Source: Actinomycetota bacterium (GTDB taxonomy: Bacteria; Actinomycetota; Thermoleophilia; Gaiellales; Gaiellaceae). From it: DNA of 14,510 bases. Location: NCBI GenBank assembly GCA_005883245.1, contig VAXT01000074.1, positions 1 to 14,510 on the forward strand, written 5' to 3'. The notes beneath the pieces are model-generated. The model saw nothing but the letters and a program-made list of their open reading frames with translations. It searched no databases and had not been told where the DNA came from. A program made the translations under genes and the position numbers. This document shows positions 6,224 to 13,614 of the stretch, piece after piece (position 1 is the stretch's first letter; each line of letters begins with the position of its first letter).

Positions 6224-6802
6224 ATGGAACCGCCGGCCGAAGTCGTCCACTGGATGTTCGGCGTCGGTTTCGTCTTCCTCGGCCTCTGCCTGCTCGCCGA
6301 GGCGATCGTCGGCGCGGAGGTCTGGCGCCGCCGGCGCTGGCGCGCCTACCTCTGGCCGGGAATCGCGTTCCTGATGGGGATCTTCATGTGGCCCGTGATG
6401 GTCTTCTACACGAGCTCGGCGATTCACATGCTCGCGCACAGCGCATGGGCCCAGGTGATGATGCTCGTCGGCGCGGCGCAGCTCGGGCTCGTCCGGGGCA
6501 AGCTGCACAACCAGCTGTGGGAGCTGACCCTGCCGCTCGCGCTCGTGGTCTCGGGCCTGGCCTTCCTGATCCACGAGCAGAACCCTTGGTTCTTCTCGCG
6601 CTCGGCGTTCCTTCACCACGCGCTCGGGTGGACGCTGCTCGCCGGCTCCGTCGTCTGCCTCGGGCGGGCGGCCCAGCCCCGGTCGCCGGTTTTCAACGCC
6701 GGGTTCGCCGTGATGATCGTCGCCGTCGCAGCGCTCCTCTTCTGTGACCGAAACGTCGCGCCGATCTTCGGGCATCTGTCGCCGCTCGCCGGGGCGCGAT
6801 GA
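6224..6802 (+). CDS. Six-helix membrane protein of unknown function in ctaG-copCD operon
   Basis: A 192-residue membrane protein with about six hydrophobic segments (near 10-30, 43-62, 68-90, 98-117, 131-148 and 156-174). It is rich in histidine at or near membrane borders: His9, His68 and His72 (AIHMLAHSAW), His95, His117 (LIHEQNP), His131-His132 (FLHHALGW) and His184. Such placement suits heme or copper binding, but no known motif is complete. A strong GGAGGGG ribosome-binding site lies in the end of the previous gene. The ATGA overlap with copCD shows coupling. Family unknown to me; a role in copper transfer or oxidase assembly is inferred from neighbours. Confidence 0.85.
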   Translation: MEPPAEVVHWMFGVGFVFLGLCLLAEAIVGAEVWRRRRWRAYLWPGIAFLMGIFMWPVMVFYTSSAIHMLAHSAWAQVMMLVGAAQLGLVRGKLHNQLWELTLPLALVVSGLAFLIHEQNPWFFSRSAFLHHALGWTLLAGSVVCLGRAAQPRSPVFNAGFAVMIVAVAALLFCDRNVAPIFGHLSPLAGAR

Positions 6803-8118
6803 GAGCGAAGGCGCTGGCGGCGGCGGTTCTCGTCGCACTCGCGCTGCCGACCTCCGCGCTCGCCCACGCAGTCCTGCTCGAGCGTGTCCCGACGTACGGC
6901 GCGCGGCTGGCGACGACTCCGCGGACGGTGTCGCTCCAGTTCGACCAGACCGTCGACGCCTTCGCGAGCTCGATCGACGTCCGCAGCTCGACCGGGAAGG
7001 TCGTCACCGCCGGCCCGGCGCATGCGACGGACAGCGGCCGCCGCGTGGTCGTCCCACTACGTAGGTTGCCGAAGGGCGCCTACACGGTCCGGTGGCACGT
7101 CACGTCCAACGAAGGCCATGTGGTCGCGGGCGTCTACACGTTCGGCGTCCGCGTGAAGCCGCCGCCGCCGACCGAGGCGTACGGGGCTGGAGGCCCGACG
7201 AAGTTCGAGTACGTCGCCAAGTGGGGTTACTTCCTGGGCCTGGCGCTGCTCGTGGGCGGGCTCGCGTTCAGGCTGCTCGTGCTCCGTGGCCGGACGGTCA
7301 CACCGGCTCTCGAGCGCCGTTTCTACTGGGTCGTCGGCGTCGGAGTCGTCGGCAGCATCGAGCTCGGAATCCTCGGCTTCATCCTTCGCGCCGCCGACGC
7401 CTTCCAGCTTCCGCTCGACCAGCTCGTCTACGGGGACCTCTCGCCGCTCGCGCGCGGGACGCGGTTCGGGACCGCCTTCATCGCGATGACGCTTGGGTTC
7501 TCGATCGTCGCGGCGCTCCTCTTCCTGGCCTGGCTCACCGAGCGGACGATCCTGCTCTGGCCCGCGTTCTTCCTCGGGCTGCTTCTCTGCTCCGGGCTGT
7601 CCCTGTCGGGGCACTCGGCCGTGGACGTCGGGTCGTCGTGGAAGTCGGAGGTCGCGGACTACGTGCACCTCGTCGCCGCCTGCTTCTGGGTAGGCGGTCT
7701 CGTGATGCTCGCGTTCGTCGTGTGGCCGACGGCGCCGGGGCTGCGACGAGAGGCCTTCCACCGCTTCTCGCAAGTAGCGGCCGTGCTCGTCGGAGCGCTG
7801 GTGGTCGCGGGCGCGTATCTCGCGTATGACCGGCTACCCAGGGGCGCGGATCTCTGGCAGGTCCGCTACGGCCAGGTGCTCCTGATCAAGAGCTCGCTCG
7901 TCCTGCTCGCCCTGTCGTGGGGCGCGCTGCACCATTTCGTCGTCGCGCCGGCGCTCGAGCGCGGCCGCGGCGTGGGCTCACGAGCCGTCTCGAGGAGCCT
8001 GAGAGGCGAAAGCGCAGTCGCGATCGCAATCCTGCTCGTCGTCGCAGTGCTCGTCGATGCGAACCCGCCCGCGAAGTCCGCACCCAGACCAACACAGGCA
8101 GTCGTAGCGCACAAGTAA
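6799..8118 (+). CDS. CopC-CopD fusion (YcnJ-like copper transport protein)
   Basis: A 439-residue protein joining an exported CopC copper-binding domain to a CopD membrane domain, as in YcnJ-type copper importers. The signal peptide (1-22) ends in SALA, so cleavage would expose His23 as residue 1 of the mature protein, the expected Cu(II) ligand. The second half of the site reads NEGH: Glu105 and His107, where most family members have Asp-x-His. The CopC domain ends near 120. A Pro-rich linker follows, then CopD with about eight membrane segments (140-420), including LSGHSAV and DYVHLVAACFWVGGL with likely ligand histidines. It is the last gene of the operon, and its ATG overlaps the previous stop (ATGA). 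Confidence 0.93.
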   Translation: MRAKALAAAVLVALALPTSALAHAVLLERVPTYGARLATTPRTVSLQFDQTVDAFASSIDVRSSTGKVVTAGPAHATDSGRRVVVPLRRLPKGAYTVRWHVTSNEGHVVAGVYTFGVRVKPPPPTEAYGAGGPTKFEYVAKWGYFLGLALLVGGLAFRLLVLRGRTVTPALERRFYWVVGVGVVGSIELGILGFILRAADAFQLPLDQLVYGDLSPLARGTRFGTAFIAMTLGFSIVAALLFLAWLTERTILLWPAFFLGLLLCSGLSLSGHSAVDVGSSWKSEVADYVHLVAACFWVGGLVMLAFVVWPTAPGLRREAFHRFSQVAAVLVGALVVAGAYLAYDRLPRGADLWQVRYGQVLLIKSSLVLLALSWGALHHFVVAPALERGRGVGSRAVSRSLRGESAVAIAILLVVAVLVDANPPAKSAPRPTQAVVAHK

Positions 8119-8253
8119 TCGCTCTCGGTTTCCTGGCGCGTCGCTGCGTACCCGTATGCCGGTGGGACAGTGCTGCGCCGCACGGCCCTGCGGCAGGAGG
8201 GTGCGCAGCGGCGCGAGGCGAGGGCGGCGCCCGAGCCGGCCAGGGAAGCGAGG
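8119..8253. other. Intergenic region between copCD and tRNA-Pro with nested hairpins
   Basis: There is no gene. GCTGCGC (8172-8178) can pair with GCGCAGC (8203-8209). An alternative hairpin shares its edge: GCCGCA (8177-8182) with TGCGGC (8189-8194). These may end the copCD transcript, the tRNA-Pro transcript or both. There is no T-tract. The 18-bp motif copy 2 lies in this gap. Confidence 0.5.
8151..8168. repeat. 18-bp dispersed motif, copy 2
   Basis: The motif reads CCCGTATGCCGGTGGGAC. It matches 16 of 18 bases with the copy at 2-19. It lies 85 nt beyond the 3' end of the minus-strand tRNA-Pro, nearly the same distance as copy 1 from tRNA-Arg. Its role is unknown. Confidence 0.5.
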
Positions 8254-8328
8254 TCGGGGTGGCCGGATTCGAACCGGCGACTTCTGCGTCCCAAACGCAG
8301 CACTCTAACCAGACTGAGCTACACCCCG
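8254..8328 (-). tRNA. tRNA-Pro(TGG)
   Basis: A 75-nt cloverleaf on the minus strand, with acceptor stem CGGGGTG/CACCCCG and discriminator A. The C1-G72 pair is typical of proline tRNAs. The anticodon loop TTTGGGA in a CTGCG/CGCAG stem gives TGG. CCA is not encoded. The HNH gene on the same strand reads 24 bases into the tRNA 5' half. Confidence 0.97.
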
Positions 8329-8727
8329 TCTCTCAAAAGAGCGTACAGCGTGACAGTTCGCGCAGACAAGTTCGCACTTCTCGATCTCGGAGAGGATCAA
8401 CGCCTTGTTGTGGCGGCTCACGAGGGAGCTCACATCGTCTAGCTTCTCGAATCCAGGCAGGTGATCCCACGACATCGCGGCGTGGTGGAACGTGCGGCCG
8501 CAGTCGGCGCACGGCGTTCGCGACTTCAACTGGCGATACCACTCCACGATTCTCTGGTGCTGCACGCGTTTCTGCGTGAGTCGTGTCTCCCGCGTCCGGC
8601 GGTGATACGCGCGGTCATAACGCCGGCGACAGGACTTGCACCATGTCTGATAACCACCTCCGCGGCGGTGGAACTCGTCGAAAGACATCAAGACACGGCA
8701 GAGCCCGCATCGCTTCATCGAACCCAT
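8305..8727 (-). CDS. HNH endonuclease overlapping tRNA-Pro
   Basis: A protein of up to 140 residues with an N-terminal zinc-ribbon-like half (Cys7, Cys10, Cys30, Cys33), a basic Arg/Tyr/His-rich linker and a C-terminal HNH nuclease half. The nuclease core shows CADCG (Cys73, Cys76), the WDHLPG loop with Asp88-His89, and VCANCHAVR with Asn124, His126 and zinc ligands Cys122 and Cys125. It is likely a metal-dependent DNA nickase or nuclease. The last eight codons and the TAG stop come from the 5' half of tRNA-Pro. The start is ATG 8727 or, perhaps better, ATG 8718 (residue Met4): TAAAAT at 8726-8731 lies seven bases before the latter, which would give a leaderless transcript. A perfect palindrome lies 43 bases upstream. 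Probably a free-standing homing-type gene. Confidence 0.85.
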   Translation of the reverse strand: MGSMKRCGLCRVLMSFDEFHRRGGGYQTWCKSCRRRYDRAYHRRTRETRLTQKRVQHQRIVEWYRQLKSRTPCADCGRTFHHAAMSWDHLPGFEKLDDVSSLVSRHNKALILSEIEKCELVCANCHAVRSFERRGVAQSG

Positions 8728-9061
8728 TTTAGACTCGAATCCGGACGAGTGTTGTCTTTCGTGTCAACAAGACGCGCCCAGTACTGGGCGCGTCCTCCCA
8801 CCAGGGTCACTCCGTGTCCGAGCCGATAGCCCTCCCAGTACAGTCGGAGCCGAGGCTCCCGCCAACCCGCACTCGGCTACGCTCGGGGCTACAGCTCGCG
8901 GGCGGCGCAGCTCGTCGTCGCGGGAATTCTGCTCGCCCAAACGGCGCGTTGAACGAAATTTCTCTCCCGCAAATCGACTCGTAGGTTGCAGAAACTAATG
9001 AAAATTGCTGTTGTAAATCTGGACGATATCGTCTTCGCCCATTACTCTTGCGCGACCCCTG
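8728..9061. other. Intergenic region between HNH gene and secreted CAP gene
   Basis: There are 334 bases between divergent genes with no supportable coding sequence. It holds a perfect 24-bp palindrome near the HNH side. A notably AT-richer stretch at about 8950-9035 ends 27 bases before the CAP gene and probably carries its promoter: TTGCAG at 8986-8991 and TGTAAA-like bases around 9012-9017 are possible boxes, though their spacing is not ideal. On the minus strand TTGACA occurs right beside the palindrome. Confidence 0.5.
8771..8794. repeat. Perfect 24-bp palindrome upstream of HNH gene
   Basis: GACGCGCCCAGT is followed directly by its exact reverse complement, without spacer. As DNA it could be a dimeric regulator's operator. 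As RNA it would form an almost loopless stem. On the minus strand TTGACA follows within six bases, towards the HNH gene, but no -10 box lies 17 bases beyond it. No T-tract follows on either strand, which argues against a standard terminator. Confidence 0.7.
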
Positions 9062-9559
9062 GTGTCTGGGAACAGCCGAATTCTCAGCGTCATGGTGCTC
9101 TTGCTCGGGGTATCGCTCAGTATCGGGGCCCGCGCAGACGCCGACTCCGTCGTGCCGCTGACACCGCTCGCCTCGAACGGTGTCACGCTCGATTCGAGCG
9201 AGCGTGCAGTCGTTGAGCTGATCAACTCGTACCGCACCCGGAACGGCGTGCCGGCCCTTCTCGTCGGCCCGGCGCTCACCCGCGCGGCCCAGGCGCATTC
9301 GGCCGACATGGCTCGCCGCGGGTACTTCGACCACGGCGCCTTCGTGACGAGGCTCCGCCGCTTCGGAGTCCGGGCTCCGTACGTCGGCGAGAACATCGCG
9401 TCCGGGACGAGGCCGCTGGCCCCGGCCGCCATCGTGCGCATGTGGATCCAGAGCCCGCCGCACCGCGAAAACCTGCTCGACCGCGGTTTCCGGCGCGTGG
9501 GTGTCGGCCTGGCGGGTGGATCGACGCTGATGGCCACGGCCGATTTCGCCGGCGGCTAG
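9062..9559 (+). CDS. Secreted CAP/SCP-domain protein
   Basis: A 165-residue CAP-superfamily protein with an N-terminal signal peptide (about 1-27, hydrophobic core VMVLLLGVSLSIG, cleavage near ARADA) and no lipobox, unlike the lipoprotein at 2602-3204. The CAP domain covers about 46-165. Cavity residues are His79 (AHSADM), Asp90-His91 (YFDH), Glu110 (VGENIA) and His134 (PPHREN). It lacks the C-terminal extension of the other copy. GTG 9062 is used as start; ATG 9092 would leave a signal peptide with almost no charged N-region. No clear ribosome-binding site. Its stop codon faces that of the damaged response regulator with only three bases between, so transcripts must overlap. Confidence 0.9.
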   Translation: MSGNSRILSVMVLLLGVSLSIGARADADSVVPLTPLASNGVTLDSSERAVVELINSYRTRNGVPALLVGPALTRAAQAHSADMARRGYFDHGAFVTRLRRFGVRAPYVGENIASGTRPLAPAAIVRMWIQSPPHRENLLDRGFRRVGVGLAGGSTLMATADFAGG

Positions 9560-9562
9560 CAC

Positions 9563-9915
9563 TCAGCCGTTGATCAGCAGCTCCCGGAGCTCGGCGAGCC
9601 GCTCTCGTCGCCGTTTCTGGACGTCTCCGCGCTCGATCCGCTCGAGCAGGTCCTCGATGAGCGGTGCCAGCTCGAGCGGGTCGAACGGCTTGGTCACGTA
9701 GTCCACGCCGCCGAGCTCGAGCCCCCTCGCCTGGTCGCGGAGCTCCGCGCGTGCCGTTCGAGCAGGATCACGTCGGGCAGCTCCCTCCGCGCGGCCTCGA
9801 CGCCGGACGCGCCGTCCCGGGCCTCGTGCACGACCATCCCCGCGGCCTCGAGGTTGACGCGGCAGAGGAGGCGGATCGGACCTTCGTCGTCGATCACGAG
9901 CACCCGCGGTGCCAT
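9563..9915 (-). pseudogene. Response regulator receiver broken by internal frameshifting deletion
   Basis: The first part (from ATG 9915) reads as a normal CheY-like receiver for 52 residues: RVLVIDDEGPIRLLC with the acidic pair Asp9-Asp10, up to LPDVILL. At 9757-9760 the frame changes. The other frame resumes with TARAELRDQARGLELGGVDYVTKPFDPLEL, which holds the conserved Thr and Lys (VTKPF), and ends after 64 residues. Intact receivers have about 30 more residues between these parts, starting with the phospho-acceptor Asp. Only the first two bases (GA) of that Asp codon may remain. So beta-3 end, alpha-3 and beta-4 are missing and the frame is shifted by a deletion of about 90 bases. It starts eight bases after the kinase stop codon, as a cognate regulator would. 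A misassembly could mimic this. Confidence 0.85.
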
Positions 9916-9923
9916 GTCCGCTC

Positions 9924-12900
9924 TTATTCCCCTTCCTCGTCAGAGTCACTCGGCTCGGCGACGGGGAGCTCGAACGCGAAGCTCGAACCTCCGTTCTCCG
10001 CCGAGTCGACCCAGATCCGGCCGCCCATGGCCAGGACCAGGCCGCGAGCGATGAAGAGGCCGAGCCCTGCCCCGCCGTAGCCGCCGGTGCTGTCCGCCCG
10101 TTGGAACTTGGAGAAGATGTGCTCTCGCTCGGCCTCGGGGATACCTTCGCCCTCGTCCACGACCCGGACCTCGACGCGGTCGGCCCGGCGGTGCGCCGCC
10201 ACGGTGACCGTTCCGCCTCCGGGCGAGAACTTGACCGCATTGTCGAGCAGGTTCCTGAGGATCTGCCCGACCTTCTCGCGGTCGGCCGAGGCGGCGAGCG
10301 GCTCGTCCGGCATGTCGAGCACGAACCGATGCCCGTTGACGACGGCGCTCTCCTGCACGCTCGTGACTGCGTCCGAAACCACAGCGCGGAGGTCGGTCGG
10401 GGCGAGGTCGACCTGCATGTCCCCGGCCTCGAGCCGCGCGACGCTGAGCAGCGTGTCGACGATCGCCGTCAGCCGCTGTGCCTCGGCGGCGATGTACTCG
10501 AGGAACGTCTGCCGCTCGTCCTCCCCGAACAGGACGTCGCGCCTGAGCAGCGTCTCGGCGAAGCCGTAGATGGAGGTCAGCGGCGCGCGCAGCTGGTGTG
10601 AGACCGTAGAGACGAAGGTCGACTTCATGTCCTCGACAGAGCGCTCCGCGGAGACGTCGCGGAAGGCGAAGATGCGACCCGAGACGGAGCCGACAGGATC
10701 GTGCATGACCGCTTCGGTGAGCGAGAGCCAGGCCTCGTCGCCGCCACGCTGGATCGCGAGGAGCCGCTCGCCGGCGATGCCCTCGTCGTCGGACGCGAGC
10801 TCGCGCTGCACCACCTCGACTGGAGTGCGTCCAAGGGCGGCGGCTCCCGGGACGCCCGTGATGGCCTCCGCGGCCTCGTTCCAGAGCACGACCCGGCCCT
10901 CGCGGTCGACCGCGACGATCCCGTCGGCGATGTTCGAAAGGATCGCGTAGCTGCGTTCACGCTCCACCGCGACCCGCTGGTAGAGCTCGGCATTCGACAA
11001 CACCGCTGATGCGTTCCCCGCCAGCGCGGAGAGGGCCTCGACCTCCTCCTCGCGCCAGACGCGGGGCCGCTGCGAGTACACCGCAAGCACGCCCTGGAGG
11101 CCTTGCTCCAGCCCGACGAGCGGCACACCGAGGTATGCGGCGTGATCCGCCGCGAGAATCGGATCGTCGGCGATCAGCCGCGCGTCGCCCTCGACGTCCG
11201 CGAAGACGAGCGGTGAGCGGGTCTGGACGACGTCGCCCGCGGGACGGGCCGTCGACGGAGCGCGTGAGCCGGTCACCTCAGGGGCCGTCGGACCTCCGAC
11301 CGCGCTGAACACGAGCTCGTCGCCTTCGACCAGCTGGATCGCGCACGCGTCGGCCCCGAGCAGAGCCGGAGCCTGGTCGGCCACCTCCTCGAGGATCGCG
11401 GCCGGCTCGAGCTCCGTCGCAAGGAGGCTGCCCATGCGGGCGAGCTGTTGCGAGAGGGCGCGCGCGGTCCGCTCCCCCTCATAGAGCTCACTGCGCTCGA
11501 GCCCGGCCCGGGCCGCGCCGGCGAGGCGGCGTCCGAGCTCCAGGTCGTCGTCGTTGAACGTTCGCTGCTCGGCGAAGAAGACGACGACGAGGCCGCCGTG
11601 CTCGCGCCGCGGCGGGTCGACCGGGATCGCGAGTAGCGACCGGACGCCTGCGAGGCGGCGCCAGTCCTCGCCGAAACGGTCGTCGTCGTCGAGCGACGAC
11701 GCCGAGAGGAGGCGTCGCTCGTTGGCCGCGGTCGCGAGCACCGCGGCCGACGCGGGAATCTCGTCACGGAGGGTCGCCGCGAGCTCGTCCGGAACGCGAT
11801 ACGAGGCTGCGAGCTCGAGCCCGCGCGCACCGGGCATCAGCACAGCCGTGAAGGAGCCGCCGAGCGCCTCGTTCGCAGCGTGGGCGACCGCGTCCAGCGT
11901 CGCGGCCTGCGAGAGGTGCTCCGACAGCGCGGAGGCGATCCCGTAGAAGCCGCGCTGCACGCGCGCCTGTCTGACGCTCTGCTCGAAGCTCGCCGCGTTG
12001 CGGACCGCGAGCGACGCGAGGCCCGCGAACGCCTCGAGCAGGCTCTTCTCGAGCTCCCCGAAGCGCCGCGCCGGATCACGCGTGGCGACCCCGAGGACGC
12101 CTCGCCGCTCGCCCGACCACGTCATCTGCGCGGAGATCGCGCTCGCGAAGCCCTCGTAGGCCGGATGCGGGACGGGCTCGTGGAACCTCGCGTCGACCGA
12201 GCGTTCCGCGAGGAACTCGAAGCCGACGAGCTCCGGGTCGAGCCCATGGACGGCAGCACTGCGGAGCACCGCGTTGTCCGCGTCGTAGAGGTAGCAATCG
12301 GCCGCGTCCGCCTCGAGCAGCTTCGTCACCTCGTCGACGAGCCGCTGGAGGACGGTCTCGAGCCTGAGCTCGCTCGTCACCACCTGCGCCGCCTTGAGCA
12401 ACGCGGTCTGCTGCTCGAGGCGCTGCGCGTTCTCCTGGAGGAGCTGCGCCGCGTGGATTGCGATGCCCAGCTCTCTGGCGACGGCCTCCGCGAGCGCGAC
12501 CTCCGCGTCCGACCACTCGCCGGGCTCGGGACGATGCAGTCCGAAGATCCCGATTATCCGATCGAACACGAGCACCGGCGTCACTAGCACGGCGCGGGTA
12601 TCCAGCTCGAGGAGGGTCTCGGTCCCGCCCAGGGATCGGTCCACGAGCGCCGGGTCCTCGCGGATGTCTCCGACGGCGACCGTTCGGCGGTCGCGCGCCG
12701 CGAGGTTCGACACCGCGAGGTGCTCGGCGACGGTCGCGATCGGTTCGAACCCGGGCGCCGTCCACTCGGCCGCGATCGGCATCGGCTTGCTCGGCTCGCC
12801 GAGCCTGAGGAAGCAGCGGCTGACACCGGTCGCCGAGCCGGTCGCCTCCACCGCCACCCTCAGCACGGCGTCGAGATCGAGCTCCGACCGCACCTTCCTC

Positions 12901-13535
12901 CCGATCGACGCGACGAGCCGCTCGCGCTGGAGCGCGTCCGCGAGGGCGTCGGCGGAGCGCGCTCGGTCGAGGGCCAGCGCGGCTTCGGCGGCGAGCGCTT
13001 GGAGCAGCGACACCTCGTCTCCGGTGAACACGCGCGGCGCCTGCGTCGTGGCGATCACGAGCACCGCCGGAACCTTCTCCTCGGAGACGAGCGGGACGAA
13101 GACCGCGCTCTTCGCGCCGGTCCGCTCGGCGAGCCGCGGGTTCACCTGCTGCGAGCTCGCGACGTCGTAGACCACGACCGGTCCGCCCTCGAAGACCGCG
13201 CTCGCGATGCCCGACGGCTCGGTGTCGAAGTCGATCCGGACTTCGTCTGCCCACCACTCCAGGTCTCCCTCGGCCGTGACCGCGAGCAACCCCTCGGCGC
13301 TCTTCACGTCCTCGCTGATGAGCGCGATCGCGGCGAGATCGACTGCGAGCAGCGAGAAGCACGTGTCGATCAGGGTGCGCGCGACGGCGTGCTTGTCCTT
13401 GGCGCGGACGAGCGCCCTCGACAGGGAGGCGATTGCGGTCAGCTGCTCGTCGGCGCCCGCAGCAGGCTCGGCTTCCCCGTCCGCCTGAGAGACGGATGCG
13501 GGGTCGTCCGTTCGACGACTCCGGCGAAAGAGCAT
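9924..13535 (-). CDS. Soluble multi-GAF/PAS hybrid-input sensor histidine kinase
   Basis: A 1203-residue kinase without any membrane segment, so it senses in the cytoplasm. Five GAF-like domains stand in tandem at about 33-192, 205-365, 383-515, 530-682 and 695-850. A PAS domain follows (about 862-965: ILSNIADGIVAVDREGRVVLWNE). HisKA carries the phospho-acceptor His980 in VSHQLRAPLTSI. The HATPase domain has the N box ILRNLLDNAVKFSP (Asn1099), G1 box DEGEGIP, F box KFQRAD and G2 box GAGLGLF. All catalytic motifs look intact. The short acidic tail (DSDEEGE) ends eight bases before the response regulator. ATG 13535 has no good ribosome-binding site. Upstream are a GGCCTA/TAGGCC inverted repeat and a structured leader with a terminator. 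No GAF Cys for a bilin stands out, so the ligands are unknown. Confidence 0.95.
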   Translation of the reverse strand: MLFRRSRRTDDPASVSQADGEAEPAAGADEQLTAIASLSRALVRAKDKHAVARTLIDTCFSLLAVDLAAIALISEDVKSAEGLLAVTAEGDLEWWADEVRIDFDTEPSGIASAVFEGGPVVVYDVASSQQVNPRLAERTGAKSAVFVPLVSEEKVPAVLVIATTQAPRVFTGDEVSLLQALAAEAALALDRARSADALADALQRERLVASIGRKVRSELDLDAVLRVAVEATGSATGVSRCFLRLGEPSKPMPIAAEWTAPGFEPIATVAEHLAVSNLAARDRRTVAVGDIREDPALVDRSLGGTETLLELDTRAVLVTPVLVFDRIIGIFGLHRPEPGEWSDAEVALAEAVARELGIAIHAAQLLQENAQRLEQQTALLKAAQVVTSELRLETVLQRLVDEVTKLLEADAADCYLYDADNAVLRSAAVHGLDPELVGFEFLAERSVDARFHEPVPHPAYEGFASAISAQMTWSGERRGVLGVATRDPARRFGELEKSLLEAFAGLASLAVRNAASFEQSVRQARVQRGFYGIASALSEHLSQAATLDAVAHAANEALGGSFTAVLMPGARGLELAASYRVPDELAATLRDEIPASAAVLATAANERRLLSASSLDDDDRFGEDWRRLAGVRSLLAIPVDPPRREHGGLVVVFFAEQRTFNDDDLELGRRLAGAARAGLERSELYEGERTARALSQQLARMGSLLATELEPAAILEEVADQAPALLGADACAIQLVEGDELVFSAVGGPTAPEVTGSRAPSTARPAGDVVQTRSPLVFADVEGDARLIADDPILAADHAAYLGVPLVGLEQGLQGVLAVYSQRPRVWREEEVEALSALAGNASAVLSNAELYQRVAVERERSYAILSNIADGIVAVDREGRVVLWNEAAEAITGVPGAAALGRTPVEVVQRELASDDEGIAGERLLAIQRGGDEAWLSLTEAVMHDPVGSVSGRIFAFRDVSAERSVEDMKSTFVSTVSHQLRAPLTSIYGFAETLLRRDVLFGEDERQTFLEYIAAEAQRLTAIVDTLLSVARLEAGDMQVDLAPTDLRAVVSDAVTSVQESAVVNGHRFVLDMPDEPLAASADREKVGQILRNLLDNAVKFSPGGGTVTVAAHRRADRVEVRVVDEGEGIPEAEREHIFSKFQRADSTGGYGGAGLGLFIARGLVLAMGGRIWVDSAENGGSSFAFELPVAEPSDSDEEGE

Positions 13536-13560
13536 CAGACAGCCGAAAGAAGGGTCACCG

Positions 13561-13579
13561 GGCCTAGGAATGATAGGCC
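13561..13579. repeat. Inverted repeat upstream of kinase start
   Basis: GGCCTA and TAGGCC are separated by seven bases and lie 25 bases before the kinase ATG. This is a possible operator or a small hairpin covering the translation start region. Confidence 0.4.
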
Positions 13580-13614
13580 GCTGCAGGCGCTGACGCCAGG
13601 CAGCGATCCGGCTC

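Noticed and set aside
5711..6838. 375-codon minus-strand frame across the ctaG operon
   Set aside because: Its Arg/Asp/Glu-rich, low-complexity composition is a shadow of the GC-rich plus-strand genes, which have recognised domains and coupled starts.
9740..9775. Programmed ribosomal frameshift in the response regulator
   Set aside because: Frame restoration alone would still leave about 30 essential residues missing, and no slippery run or stimulatory structure is evident at the junction.
12076..13362. 428-codon minus-strand frame inside the kinase gene
   Set aside because: It is an Arg-rich frame-shifted shadow of the GAF region; the kinase frame itself is intact and recognisable.
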